Positions 1 through 12,158 are shown, counted from the first letter of the stretch. The stretch is DNA of 64,000 nucleotides from Fallopia convolvulus (GCA_964016875.1 OZ024735.1:11393338-11457337); one strand, 5' to 3'. The notes: generated by a model from the letters alone, not told the origin. A program made the numbers and translations.

Positions 1-260
1 CTTATGAATAAAAATTTAATATATTGCAAGACACAACATATCTATATCGACATCAATTAAAAAGTTGTTATACTTATCAATAAAAAATTAGTATACAAAA
101 ATCAACATATGTTTGGATAGAAAATTTAAAAAGTTGTCATACTTATGAATATAAAATTAATATAAGAGAATCTAAAATTTAATATAAAATATACAATTAA
201 AAATATGGTTCATATTAACTAAAAATGTTGGCATAGTTATGGATAGTATATTAATGAGAA
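1..260. other. AT-rich intergenic sequence, no gene seen
   Basis: Very AT-rich sequence with no open frame of note. Short motifs of the type 'aaaagttgt-ata-ctta-tgaata' recur several times, which suggests degenerate old repeats. No gene or RNA signature was seen. Confidence 0.5.
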
Positions 261-835
261 CTAGTTTTACCCGTCGTACCATGTACGACTACGATTCGAT
301 ATTTTATAAACATTAAAAATAGAATATTAATAAATAAATAAAAATATAATATAAACTTTAATATAAGTAATTTATTTTATATTCTTCCTATTTTATTACT
401 TTTCATGTACGTAAATTTAGAGTTTATCAAATATTTCAATATCTATTAAATATTTTATTATCCATTTTTATTAATTTTAAAAATTTTAACTATTTATTCA
501 ATAATTTTCTATAAAATAAAATCACTATATTTTTATAAATAAATTCGTCAAAAGATATATGATAAAATATTTATATTTATTTTTAAATATTTAAATATTT
601 AAACAATTTATCTTTAATTTTAAATACTTGTATAAGGAAGCTTTCAAAAAATATTATTATACTAAATAGATATTTTTTTGATGTTAGAGATAAATTTAAA
701 TAGTTATAAAGAATTTAATAGAAAGAATTTATAATAATAGAAATAAAAATTAATTTTTTAAATATAAGGTGGGGCTAGAATCGTTCTGGTGACTCGAAAA
801 GATAAAACTTTAATATATAGTTATAGTCTTATAGA
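261..835 (-). mobile_element. Helitron-like non-autonomous element (minus strand)
   Basis: Read on the minus strand, the 3' terminus is a 6-bp stem hairpin (GTCGTA/TACGAC, 273-289 on the plus strand) followed after a short spacer by CTAG at 261-264 and a T. This is the usual plant Helitron 3' layout. The minus-strand 5' end near 835 reads TCTATAAGAC and continues into CTATATATTAAAG, like other plant Helitron starts. The interior is AT-rich and non-coding. The assignment rests on terminal structure only. A pairing with one of the other 5'-type ends further right (near 1196 or 3396) is also possible. Confidence 0.5.
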
Positions 836-889
836 TATTACCTATTTTTTTTTTATTTTTAAACATTAATTTTTTTATTATAAAAGAAA

Positions 890-1196
890 AAATATATCTA
901 TAAATAATTTCGTGAAAAGACATCATGCTAAAAAGTAAAAGATATTTATACTTATTTAAAAATATTTTAAATTTGTTATCTTTAATTTTACATATTTGTA
1001 TAAGGAAGTTTTCAAAAGATATTGTTATACTAAATAGATATTTGTTTGATATTAAAGATAGATTTAAATAGTTAAAGAAAAATATAATAGGGTAAAGTTA
1101 AAATATTAGAAATAAAAATTAATTTTGTAAATATGAGGTGGGGTCAGAATCGTTCTGGTGGCTCGAAAAGGGACAGCTTTAATATATAGTTATAGA
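890..1196 (-). repeat. Second copy of the Helitron-like 5' part
   Basis: This stretch repeats about 535-835 in the same orientation with clear divergence. Shared landmarks are 'tttgtataaggaag', 'actaaatagatatt' and the block GGTGGGGTCAGAATCGTTCT followed by a terminal CTTTAATATATAGTTATAG. It has no 3' hairpin of its own, so it is best read as a truncated or tandemly duplicated Helitron 5' portion. Confidence 0.5.
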
Positions 1197-1199
1197 TAT

Positions 1200-1231
<32 letters not shown>

Positions 1232-2324
1232 CTTTTATAATGTATTAGCGTAGATATAGATAAAAATTTATATCGGTAATTTTTTTTTCAATAATCCGAT
1301 AAAAATATTTTAGCATAATTTTAAGACACAATATATAATATTGCTTATCAATATCAATAAACATATACATTATCTATTTTATAACATCTAAAATCTTACC
1401 CTAAAAAACCTTCAATCTTTATAAATTAATTTTTTTATTTAGTAATGGCTATTATTTAAATTTTTTAAAAATATGTGTAAATTAATTTTTTTTTAATGTG
1501 ATACGTACTATATGAAACAATCTACGCATATAATAAGATATCTATCCATTATCTATTTTATGAAGTGGTTAAGATAAAGATTTCTAGAATTATTATTTAG
1601 TTTTTTATGTTGAAAAACGTTTGTCCATTATTTTATTCAGGTTTTGCCACGTGGCGCAAATTTTTACACTGACTTGGTTTCTGCTTTATAATGTATTAGT
1701 ATAGATATTGCATTTAACTATTATATTTATAAAATACAACTAATATATATAAATCAATATATTTATGGATGAAATTTAAAAACTTGTCATTCTTATTTGT
1801 AAAAAAAGTTAATATTAAAAACTCTAAAACTAATATGAAAATATGGTCAATATTAATTAAAAACACTGTCACACTTATAAATATAAAAATCCGAAAATCA
1901 ATATAAATTACATGTTTAAATATATGGTTTATACTAATTAAAAAAGTTATTATACTTTTGAATAGAAAGTTAATATAATAGAATCTAAAATCTTAATATT
2001 TAAAACTTGTAATTTAATATTTAAAATCTTAATACTTGTTGGGTACGTTGCACTACGTTACTCATTTATTAAAATAATAATTTTAAACAGTTAATTATAC
2101 AAAAAATATTATCTCCAACTAAACATAAAGATAAAAGAATATTTGTAAAAATTCACCCCAAATAAACATAAAGATAAAATAATACTAGTAGATTTGACCA
2201 AAATATATAAAAAAGTACATTATATTTATTATATTTATAAAAGATACATTAGAAAAAGGATAAGAAAAAATATGTACACATAATCACATATATATTTTTA
2301 AAATAAAAACAACCATATCTATGT
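1197..2324. other. AT-rich intergenic sequence with further Helitron-like 5' ends
   Basis: No coding region is seen. At about 1640-1716 a segment reads 'gccacgtggcgcaaattt' and ends 'ttataatgtattagtatagata'. In reverse complement this is TATCTATACTAATACATTA, a plant Helitron-type 5' start. A similar ending lies near 1225-1255. The rest is AT-rich filler. Confidence 0.4.
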
Positions 2325-2332
2325 ATAACTAT
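2325..2332. repeat. Target-site duplication ATAACTAT (left)
   Basis: The 8 bp ATAACTAT immediately precede the hAT-type element and are repeated exactly at 2909-2916, the TSD length expected for hAT transposons. Confidence 0.85.
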
Positions 2333-2908
2333 TAGACCTGTCGATCGGGTCGGGTCGGTCGGGTTCGGCTTCGATCATTTCGGGTTCGGGTTCAAACGGG
2401 TTCGGGTCAACTGGGTTACTGGTTAAGTCGGGTCAGGTCATGGCAGGTTATCGGGCGGGTTCGGGTTGACCAGTGGGTCAATAACATAATTTTTATTTTT
2501 CAATTATTATTAAAATAAGTTTAAATAATAATATAAAATAAAAAATTATATTAATTGATATTTTAAAATATAATTTAGAATAATTTTCCTAAACCAATAT
2601 TTAAAATATATTAAAATATAAGTTCTAAGGTGTTTTTAGCGGGAATAAGTTTTCATTTCCCGTTATTGTACACTGTAGGGAATTAGAGCAATGAAATATG
2701 CAATAATAATAGTTACATAATATGACACATGATGACATCATCGAAATAAAATTTGACCTAGCGGGTTGAACCCGACCCTAACCCAAAAATTTTCGGGTTT
2801 AGCGGGTTCGGTTATATTGGGTTGGGTTTAAATTTTCGGGTCTTAACCCAGAAAAAATCGGACGGTTCGGGTCAGGTTGTCGGGTCGGGTCATGTTTTGA
2901 CAGGTCTA
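2333..2908. mobile_element. hAT-type non-autonomous element (MITE)
   Basis: A 576-bp element bounded by perfect 10-bp terminal inverted repeats, TAGACCTGTC on the left and GACAGGTCTA on the right, with perfect 8-bp duplications of ATAACTAT on both sides. The subterminal regions are unusual: both are runs of GGGTC/GGTTCGGGT-type repeats (about 2340-2470 and 2760-2895), while the middle is AT-rich. No transposase frame is present, so movement would need a hAT transposase from elsewhere. The short open frame that crosses the right end (2822-3004) is not a gene. Confidence 0.85.
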
Positions 2909-2916
2909 ATAACTAT
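2909..2916. repeat. Target-site duplication ATAACTAT (right)
   Basis: Exact copy of 2325-2332, directly after the right inverted repeat of the hAT-type element. Confidence 0.85.
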
Positions 2917-3876
2917 TATTAAAGTTGTAACTATTCTAGCCACCACGTTAATTCTGGTCCTACCTTGTATTAAAAAAATTATTTATATTATTTTTTCCAA
3001 TTAAATTCCTTTCTATTTATTCATGTGGAAAAAAATTAATTCGAATTTTACTTAAAAATAAGGAAGATTATTTTATCTTTATCTTTTTATCCATTTATAA
3101 AAAATATTTATCTTAAATCAAATTTTGATAAAATTGTAAAAATTTCAAATCTCTATATAATTAATTGTATAAATTAAATTTTTATATAAAAAATTATATT
3201 ATATTATCCTTAATTTCCTTTTTGGATTTTTATGTAAATATAGAAGATTTTTTCTTTTAAAAAAATCTATTTTTTTTTCTTTTCTTATTAACTTTCTTTT
3301 TAATTTTTTTTTATTACAAATCTACAAGGTGGGTTCAGAATTGTTTTAATGGCTTGAAAATATTCGGCTTTAATATATAGTTATAGATAGATAGATATTT
3401 CAAAGATATTATCATTTATATGGCTATTTTTATTTCAAAGATACATATGTGACCACATGTACATATTTTTCTTATATTTTTTAATTTATCTTTTACAAAT
3501 ATGATAAATATAATGTCCTTTTTTATCTATATTGGTAAAATATATTAATTTTATTTTATCTTTATGTTTTTTGGAGATAAATTTTTACAAATATTAGTTT
3601 ATCTTTATGTTTACTTGGAGATATTTTTTTTGCATAATTAACTATACAAAACTTATTTTAATAAAGGGGTGATGTGGCGCAATGTGGCGTCAGAAATTGT
3701 TTCGGCTTTAGGTTTTTAGTAATATATATATATATTGTGTTAGGGTTTACGGTTTAGGATATCCATAACATAGTACGCGTGTAAAAGAAACTGAACCGAG
3801 AATCGAAAAAATTGACGTTTTGAGAATTTGACATTATTCTCTATAACATTATCGAGCGATCATGTAAATCATTATT
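2917..3876. other. AT-rich sequence with Helitron-like minus-strand 5' end
   Basis: No gene is seen. The segment 3327-3396 repeats the motif found near 770-830 and 1132-1196: GGTGGGTTCAGAATTGTTTT, then a terminal CTTTAATATATAGTTATAGA. It is therefore a third minus-strand Helitron-like 5' terminus. A related 'gatgtggcgcaatgtggcg' block lies near 3668-3690. Confidence 0.4.
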
Positions 3877-4300
3877 TCTATATACTAAAGCGGAGGTTAA
3901 ACTAATATTTAAAACGATCCACATTTAATCACATCATTTGTCTTTTTAAAAATCAATCTGATTAGATGAAATTTAATTATATATATATATATATTAATTT
4001 GTTATATTTATATATTAAAAAAATAATCAATATATTAGGTTTATGTTAAATAGAATATTTTTTAAGACAAGATACTTATTTTTTTTTTAATTATCCTTAC
4101 GCATATTAATTTTTAATAATGATTTTTGAAAATGATAGTTTTCTGGTAAATAAGATAGGTATAATATTTTAAAAATATCATTGTATATAAAAAATATAAA
4201 TAAATAATAAAATAATTTTAAAAAACGTGTCGGACACGAAAACTAAGACTAAATATGTAATTATTTTGAGATTTTAATCGAGCAATTATGTTTCTATATA
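3877..4300 (+). mobile_element. Helitron-like 5' terminus (plus strand)
   Basis: The sequence TCTATATACTAAAGCGGAGG at 3877-3896 resembles the 5' ends of plant Helitron-like elements. A plus-strand Helitron 3' hairpin and CTAG end occur at 12458-12487, so this could be the left end of a long composite element of about 8.6 kb carrying the gene relics in between. That pairing is inference, because several other insertions lie inside and the base before the TC is T rather than the expected A. Confidence 0.35.
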
Positions 4301-4549
4301 GAGTTATAATTTTTTTATTGATTAGTATATAATTGTAATATAAAGATTATTATTAGTTAACCGAGAAATCCAAAATGAATCTTTTTTTTATAACTTTTAT
4401 ATTATATTTTATCATTTTATAACGGGATATTCTTTAAGAAAACAACTAGATTTGAAATTAATTATAAAAACAAATAGATTTGGAATTATGAAAAAATAAG
4501 CGTTAAAACCAAATGTTACCTAAATTAATGAGCGGTAAAGCTTAATTCC

Positions 4550-6420
4550 TCCTATATCAAACCCAAATCTCACGATTATCACCCGCCTCCTGCCTGTCTC
4601 TGTCTCCCTCTCTCTCTCTCTCAGATCCGAATTCCAATCTCACCCCGACGCCATCGACAGTTCAGTTCCGGTCTCTTCTTCTTGGTCATCAGGTCAGTTC
4701 AATTTCGATCTGTTCCATTGAAGCGCCAATCAGTATGTTCCGATTTGTTCCATCTGTACTGATCTATTCCTTCATTTCGGTTGGTTTCAGTTTATTGTGC
4801 AATTCTTCTGTTCCTTTAGTTCGATTAGTTTCGGTTTATCGTGCAATTGATTTGTACCTTTAGTTCGGATCTGTTCCTTCAGTTCCGGTTGGTTTTGAGT
4901 TTTCTAGGGCTTTTACCATTAGTTCCTGATTTGTTTTTGATTGTGCGGTTGATCTGGTTTGTGAACTATTGATGATCGTTTTTGCACAATAACAGAAAAA
5001 ATCCCACAATAACACTCCTTTGATATGGTTTGTGAATTGAATTTGGCCTTTTCAATTTTGTTTGTTCAGGTTTGCTAATGAAATATTCCGTCTCACTTCT
5101 GTGTTGTATTTGTCTTGTGTTGCCTGGCTGAATGGCCTTGTTTGTTCTGGCCTACTATATTTGTCTTGTCTTGCTGAATGGCCTGCTGAATTGGCTTGTT
5201 TGTTCAGGCCTGCTGTATTTTGATTTCCTTTTTACCAACTGAATGGCTTGCTGTATCTGAATTGAATGGCCTGCTGTACCTAAATTGAATGGCCTGCTGT
5301 ATTTTGATTTCCTTTGTTGTTGTTTTCTACTGTTTGCTAGTGTCACAACAACCACCACTGATGTTTGCAAGTGTCACTGGTTGGTTTCTAATTTCCATTT
5401 GTTAATTATTTTCTTTCTTTATTGGTTCTTCACTTCTTCTTCAAGTGAAGGTGGAGAGCTAGCCTAATTGAGGCGGTTTGGTGCCCTTATTTCATGATCA
5501 TGTATTGGTAATTAAGTATTTTCCCACTTTTTTATACATTGATGTTATGGGGTTTCTTTTACCCCCTCCTAATACAATGAATTGTTGTTCCTAAATTTCT
5601 TTAATGTTGTTTCGGTTGTTCTTGGAGTTGTTAAGGTTTTATCAATTTTTTCATAGATGATTGTACATTGTTGAATTGTTGTTGCTATGAGAATTAGAAT
5701 AAGTAGTTGTATACTTGGAACGTGCTGAAGGGATTTTGCTGTAAACTTTAGGTTTTTTTCTTAGCAATTACAAAATATGTGAAACTTGGTGATCTGTAGT
5801 TAGTGGTAAGTTGTATTATACATAAAAAAAATTCTTTGAACTATGGTTATAAGTGTTATCTCCATTGTCATATTTGTCGGTAGAAGCTGATAGATTCATG
5901 CCAATTTTTTATATAGATTCTCATTACTGTTGCCATAAGCAAGGTCTGATAGAGCATGTAATGTTCTTTATCTCTTCACCTCCTAATTTGTGTTATGCCA
6001 AATAAATAAGTGTATAGATTCTCATGGATTTCACCGAATGAATTAGTATTCTCAATTGCTTCTCCTGCCTCATACTTTTTCTAGGTGAGCTACCAATTTG
6101 ATTTCAATTCCCCGATTCATTCTTTTTCAGCTCTGATCCTGCAAGCCAGCCTTAGGTTAAGCCATATTTACTTTCTTTAGTTTTCTTGCTTATTTATATT
6201 GCACTAATAAGGAATTTTTTTTGTTGGAGATGGAACCCGTGAGATTGGAGACAATAATTTTTCCTCCCACCTGGGATATCAATCTCCCACCTGGCACTGC
6301 AACATCTTGCCACTTTGTGCAAGACGTACTGAGGTCGATTTAATGGGTTGGAGGCTCTTGATCAGCTAAATAACCTTGGTAATTTTGAAATTGTCTATTG
6401 TAACCTCTGTTTTCACATTA
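4550..6420 (+). pseudogene. Unrecognised transcript-like gene relic
   Basis: This stretch has the texture of a plant gene 5' region rather than of a repeat. A CT-rich leader with a (TC)n microsatellite (about 4596-4622) is followed by a plausible splice donor (CAG|GTCAG near 4690) and a T-rich, intron-like sequence. Short exon-like pieces follow AG acceptors near 6130 and at 6229-6345. The last contains an ATG-led stretch of about 35 codons before a stop. I do not recognise a protein family and no long frame is present. It could be a gene fragment captured by a transposon or the decayed start of a host gene. Confidence 0.3.
5140..5310 (+). repeat. Imperfect short tandem repeat TGAATGGCCTGCTGTA
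   Basis: Five or so imperfect copies of 'tgaatggcctgctgta', interspersed with 'ttttgatttcctt', within an intron-like T-rich sequence. The open frames on both strands here result from the repeat and are not considered genes. Confidence 0.6.
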
Positions 6421-7110
6421 TTGTTGATTTAATATCTTTCTTCACATTATTGTTGATTTATATTTTGGTTGGTTTCTGAATTTCATTAGTTGGTTGATGT
6501 AATTAAGTACTACCTCCACTTGCTAAAGAAATCATAAATTTTATATGAAAATTAAAAAAGAATATGTGAGTAGAGAGCAAGAAGAAAAACTAGGCATCAT
6601 AACTAAATTTATGAATAAGGGTAAAATGTCACATTTACTGATGTTGGTAATTGGTATAGACAAATGAGGCTACAGGGTAGATGTTGGTGTTTTTGATTTT
6701 GGCCTAAGATAACTACAATGCAATAAGAAGATATTCATTTTCTTCCCAATTTCATGCTTTCCTTTCCTCTGATCCATTAAATCCATACCGTATTTGACTT
6801 TTTCCTTGCATGTATCCATTCCACTTTTGTAGTATTTTTTTTATTGCTGAGATATGCATATTCATTTGTTGTATGTCTTCCTATTTTCAATTATGTCTGA
6901 TCTAAAATATTTGTCATCTTAGTATTGACAAAAAAATTTATGAACTTATTATATAGTTAAAATTAATTCTTAACTTTAATTACTATTCATACTTCATTAT
7001 TGAGCAACGCAATATAAGATATTTACTATTTTTTGTTTGAAACGTGTAGTCTATTTGTTAGTACTTTCATCTAATTCATGTCACAATACTCTACGATCTA
7101 ACCTATTTCT
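6421..7110. other. AT-rich sequence, no gene seen
   Basis: AT-rich, intron-like or intergenic sequence between the transcript-like relic and the Hsp70 fragment. No motif or coding signal was identified. Confidence 0.4.
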
Positions 7111-7117
7111 GTACGCA

Positions 7118-7312
7118 TATGACAAGAGATTGATTGGCAGATGGTTCAATGATGTCTCATTTGGCAGATGGTTCAATGATGTCTCATTTCAATGGGACAT
7201 GAATTTGTGGCCATTCAAGGTCATTCCCGGTCTCGTTGAGAAGCCTATTACTTCAAAGTTCTGTTTGTGGCTCCTTAAAGGCAAGTTCAGCAAAAAGCTT
7301 AAGGAGACTATT
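7118..7312 (+). pseudogene. Hsp70 ATPase-domain fragment
   Basis: A short open stretch translates as DKRLIGRWFNDVSF, then QWDMNLWPFKVIPG and a decayed remainder. This matches the conserved Hsp70 segment that in intact proteins runs 'DAKRLIGR-F-D-…-D-…-WPFKVI-G'. It lies in the N-terminal nucleotide-binding domain and begins close to a conserved plant Hsp70 intron boundary. Only about 60 codons remain. A perfect 27-bp direct duplication (7134-7160 and 7161-7187) repeats nine codons, and the residues after the WPFKVIPG motif have lost the family pattern. It is a non-functional exon fragment. Its position among transposon ends suggests capture, although decay of a resident gene cannot be excluded. 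Confidence 0.72.
7134..7187 (+). repeat. 27-bp perfect tandem duplication
   Basis: Two exact, adjacent 27-bp copies, each starting TTGGCAGATGG, lie inside the Hsp70 fragment. The duplication keeps the reading frame. Confidence 0.9.
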
Positions 7313-7539
7313 TTGGTATATATTAGGAAGATCATTTTGTTATATAATGCACTCAGTGTATTTTGCTATATATTAGGGAGATTATTTTGGTATATAATGT
7401 ACTTATTGGTATCTATTGGAATATAATGCACTTGGTGTATTTTGGTATGTATTAGGGATATTATTGAATCATATTTATTTATATAAAAATTATAGTATTA
7501 ATTTCTTGATATTATGTAGGTTTTCTAATATTTTTATTA

Positions 7540-8219
7540 TCAAGTTTTCTCGCTAAAACATTTTATATCGACTATAATACATTTTTCTCACTAAAAGAGA
7601 CATTTGGCGATGAAATATAATTCAATGATGAAAGGTTGGACAATAACGAGGAATAACTTTCTCACCAAAAACTATGTTTAGCGATGATAAATGTAATTCC
7701 TACATTGACAAAATAATTTTGTCGTTAAAAAGTGCATGTACCGAGACAATATTTTCTCGCTAAAAGGGTATAAATAACGAGAAATTTGATTTTCTCGATA
7801 AAAAGTACTTATCTCAAGGAAAAAATCGTCGCTAATATTATTTTAAATATTTTTTATTTATAGTATTTTAATTACAAACCATTTTAACGAGGAAATAAAA
7901 GGATTAGCGAGAAAATTTATTTGATCGACAATAATATTCAACGACCATTGTCTAATCGTTCATCTTATTTGGCAACAAAATTGTATACCTTTTTGCGAGA
8001 AAAATAATGGTCGCGAAATTATAACACCGATAAAAAATATTGTCATCGCGAAAAGGCTTCTTCGAGAAAAAAAAAATTCTCGTTGAAACCCTTCCTTGAC
8101 GAGTTTTCTGCGACGAACGAGCGAGGAAATTAATTTCCTCGCCAAACACCTTTAGCGACAAAACCTCCACTTTTAGCGAGAATTTTTTTTTCTCGCTAAA
8201 ACACCTTTTTGTTGTAGTG
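7540..8219. mobile_element. CACTA (EnSpm)-type right terminus with subterminal repeats
   Basis: The right end, read on the minus strand from 8219, starts CACTACAACAAAAAGGTG, the form expected of a CACTA transposon terminus. Inward of it the motif TTTTAGCGAG/CTCGCTAAAA and variants recur many times on both strands (for example near 7548, 7752, 7905, 8160 and 8190), as subterminal transposase-binding repeats do. I did not find a matching left CACTA end or a transposase frame, so this is a truncated or non-autonomous copy. Confidence 0.6.
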
Positions 8220-10752
8220 ACAACAAATACATAAGTTCTTTATGGTGCTTACTCACACTTATCTTTTTAATGACCATACATATCCACATAGGGTTGTGAT
8301 TTTTAAACCATCGAGGCTCTTACGTCCTGATGAGTGAGCTCATACGTCCCAAAAGAACAAATCCGGAATTTCAAAGAGCACTAGCTAGGTGCTACACCCC
8401 TCATTTTCGGATGAGACGGGCAGGGTCATGACCAGCATTAGGGTTCAGGACCATCCTAATGCGAATGCTATAAAGAGGCGTCTAGAGCAACTATGGCTCA
8501 CTCCTCTGGGTACTAAGCTAATCCAAAACAAGTCTCAATCGAAACGATAAACACACAAAATCACAGTCATTGAGACCTAAACAAAACTAGCTCAACCTAG
8601 CAATAATAACATCTAAACGAGAATAACAAGGTCATCATTTTCACCACGTCAAGCACCTATATTATGTCTTCAGTTATTGATTTCGGTCTTGACTCATTGT
8701 ATCATACTTAAAGCTCCAGGAAAGGGGAGGATAGTCACACAATGGATAACACCAAGCCCTCCTTGCCATTTTCAAAGCGTATTTGACAAGCCCAAATATG
8801 AGTTCAGATGAGAGCATGACTTACTTAGTCGTAGTAACCTAATAACACAATATTGACTACTATTATTATCAATATTATTATTAATTCTATTCTTATTAAA
8901 TAATATCACTAAATGCTTATGCAAGTTTATTCATGATTATATTTCTAACATACTCAATATATTTATGCATGAATTATATTACACATAATCACATCAATCA
9001 AGGAAACAGATGGTTCTTAGACTTTTCACACAAATCAAACAAGAGACCTAGCCGAGCAAGTATGGGAACTTGCCTTATTGACGACCTCAGAAACTCGGAA
9101 AGGTTATAGTCGAGATCGTATAACCTTGGATGGCAAACCTATAATAGTATATGACACCACATGAGTATAAGTTTTAAAACCGAAATCAATTAGATTTTCG
9201 TTATCTTATAATCATGGTTTAGGAATTTAAAAAGAAGCACTTTAATACTTTATAAACTCTATTTCATTAAAATCATATTGTTTTGAGAAGGAAGGACTAA
9301 TTAATATTATGATTTTTCTTATAAAAACTATAACAATCCCTTATTATCATAACTATTATTATTTTCAAAACCATTGTATGAAAATAGATTACTCCTTTAT
9401 AAAACTCATATCTTATATTATAAAATATAAAAATACCCCAAAAATCCATATTTATATTAATTTCAATTAGGAACAATTTATTTAAGCTTAAACCGGAATT
9501 AAAATGTTAAAAACGAAATTAAAAACACTAAATATAGGGCTATACAGAAATTAGAACAGAGGAGATAAAGTGGTCGAACAAGGAAGTTTGGCAGCTCGGT
9601 ACGGGCGGCTCCGGCGACGGCACGGGATGGGACCAGTGACAGTTGGGAGAATGCAATACCTTCTCTCTGCTGTTGGCAGTGGCGAAGACATAGGTGGTCC
9701 GACGACGGAGAACGGAGGCGGACACCAGCGCTTCGCGAGCAACGTTGTGCTTGATCTGTTTTCCTGGGCAGATCCGTGACTTTCAATCGGGATTTGGGAA
9801 GGCTTAGGTCACTACAAAGTTAATAGGCGTATATGTTGTTCAAAGGATTTTTCGTGAGGATTCCAAATATGGCTTCAATTTTCAGATTGGATTCACGGTT
9901 ATGGAGATATTTGAGTTTGAACGAGAGAGGCGAGTTCTAGGTTTTCCGTTGAACATGTGAGAAATTCGAGCAAGTTAGGCCACTATTTATAGGGCTTCTT
10001 GTTTGTGAGGCTTAAGAATCGGAAGATCACCAACTTCCATTTAGAACTTATCCACAATCGAAGCCGGAAAGATCCTCAAATCGGATAAAAATTAAATCTT
10101 ACCCGAAAACGCGTTTAACCGAACATCTTATCTTTTAGCTTCGATTTAGTTAGGATTTTCTATAAATTTCGGCTAGTTTGTTGAGGGATTTTGTATTTAA
10201 CATCTCGAAGAGTATCCCGGTCCTTTTGAAATCGAATTTGGATAAGAAATGAGATAGAATCGGGCTTTACAAGATCAGATTCTACTTTGAACCAAAACAA
10301 ATCGAAAGGGACTGTACAAATTTCAGTAATTATGCACGGGTACCCAGTATTTAAGGATAATTGCAAAAAGTGCCCAACTTTTCTAATTTCATCCATTTTC
10401 CGCCCTTTCTTCAACTATTATGTTGTGTTTAATTATATTTATTCTCCTTAGTATATATGTCAAAATTAATATTTGAAGTATATACATTATTAATTCAATT
10501 TTACTTTGTTCAAATCATTTATTGAATTATTTTACCTTATAAGTTTTATTTATTTTATGTTCTTCTTATACAAGAGAGAACAAAATAACTATAATGATTC
10601 ATATATAATTTTTAAAAGACATAAAAATCATTATAAGTTATTTTTATTATTATTTTTAATCCTTTTAAGAAAATAAAACTATCCTTTATTAAAATATAAT
10701 AAAGGGAAGAAAAAATACAATAATATCCCTCCTAAAAGAGGGGGTTATTACA
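8220..10752 (-). mobile_element. LTR-retrotransposon LTR relic (minus strand), truncated by CACTA end
   Basis: On the minus strand the sequence begins TGTAATAACCCCCTC at 10752. It carries a core promoter CTATAAATAGTGG at about 9981-9993, then a GC-rich leader island (9545-9780), then an AT-rich remainder. This plan resembles the much better preserved Tekay-type LTRs later in the window (TATA box, leader, GC-rich island, AT-rich tail). The LTR 3' end is not seen because the CACTA terminus abuts at 8219. The open frames in the GC-rich island, on both strands, are not considered genes. No internal gag or pol adjoins, so it is a solo or truncated LTR. Confidence 0.5.
9981..9993 (-). promoter_or_regulatory. 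TATA-box core promoter of the LTR relic
   Basis: The minus strand reads CTATAAATAGTGG, a good plant TATA box. It lies upstream of a leader-like region in the putative LTR, as expected for a U3/R junction. Confidence 0.5.
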
Positions 10753-12156
10753 TAGTTTTACAATCATGTTGCTATATATCTTATTGCACATTACTTAATT
10801 GGTCATTATAATTCAATTTATAGACCAAAAAAAATATATCCACTTTAACATGTATATAGCGGGTCACCAAAAAAAATTATGCATCGACCACAAAAGAAAT
10901 TATCATACTCCGTAATAATATACCACATTAACATCCTCGGATCCACAAACTAATTACTATTTTTAATACTATTAAATTTGGTCAACAATAAATACAAAAT
11001 CCTTGGGTCTCTTGCTCTCCTAAACGTCTATTACATAATTATCGTATAAATAAATATGATGTAAACCAAATAGATATGATGTTAATTTCTTTGTGAGGCA
11101 GGACTAAACAGTTATTATAATTAAATAAAAAAGAAATTCATCAAGCAACACTATATAAACGCATGCATATATCCTCAAATGCACATCATATCTCCAGAAC
11201 ATTCATACCATAAACCACTTTTCTAAACTTCTACAAATCCAAGTTACAATTAAAAATCGTGTTTATCCATGTGTGTCGTCGAATATTTCTATAGGTTGCA
11301 AACTGTGGATATATTTGACAAGGTTCGTGGTTGATTGATGTACCTTTTTTTATTGTCTTCCTCTTATGTTATGAAAACACTTGCAATGTACATGTCATCC
11401 TGTCCACCACCAAGCAATTATCTCAAGTGAAGAAAATATTCAAACTTATTTTCATTTATTTATAAATTATGAAGTAACAATAATTTTCAATCTTATTTTC
11501 ATTTATTTATATAGATTTGAGTTTGCACATCAATTGCTCAAGGTTCAATATCTTTTATCAATACCAGAATTTAGCTAACCGGTTTGTCCCCAAACATTCC
11601 AAATTAGGTTTTATCCAATTTATCGTCCATAACAAAAAAAATTATTCAATTATTCAATTATATTTTTAGTTTGTCTTCATCTTTGTATTTTTCTTTGAGT
11701 TAATCAGGTCCCTTACAAATATTGTGAAGAAGATTCAACAATGAAGAACACACAAGAAGAAGAAACCTGACAATGAAGACTCTTATGAGTTGAATAAATT
11801 AGTATTTTTAATTAGTGTACTCATCTTTATATTTATTTCTAAACATAAAGTTTCTTATCTAATAGTGATATTTTAATGTACTCATCTTACCATTTGATTT
11901 TGGAGATGGTGAAATGAGTAAAAATTATTGGACTATAATATGGATTAATGTCTTTCATAGAGATAGGTAATTGGATGAGTATTAATATGTAATTTTATAA
12001 TTTTTTTATAACAAATAGAACGGGAGCTCTTCCTTATGGATAAAAAAGACTTATAATATTTTTCATATATATTTATTTACTTTATACTTTTTTTTAAAAA
12101 AATGGATGAAATTGCATTTATACAATGTGAAAATAGCAAAATAATGCATGCAATCA
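10753..12156. other. AT-rich intergenic sequence, no gene seen
   Basis: AT-rich sequence without a coding region. A TATATAAACGCATGCAT promoter-like block lies at about 11152-11168, but no open frame of substance follows. Nothing else was recognised. Confidence 0.4.
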
Positions 12157-12158
12157 TA

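Noticed and set aside
9499..9786. Open frames in a GC-rich island on both strands
   Set aside because: Five overlapping frames on two strands indicate composition (few stops in GC-rich DNA). The island fits the leader of an LTR.
11152..11170. A TATATAAACGCATGCAT promoter for a nearby gene
   Set aside because: No open frame or splice-like structure follows within a kilobase. A TATA-like word is expected by chance in such AT-rich DNA.
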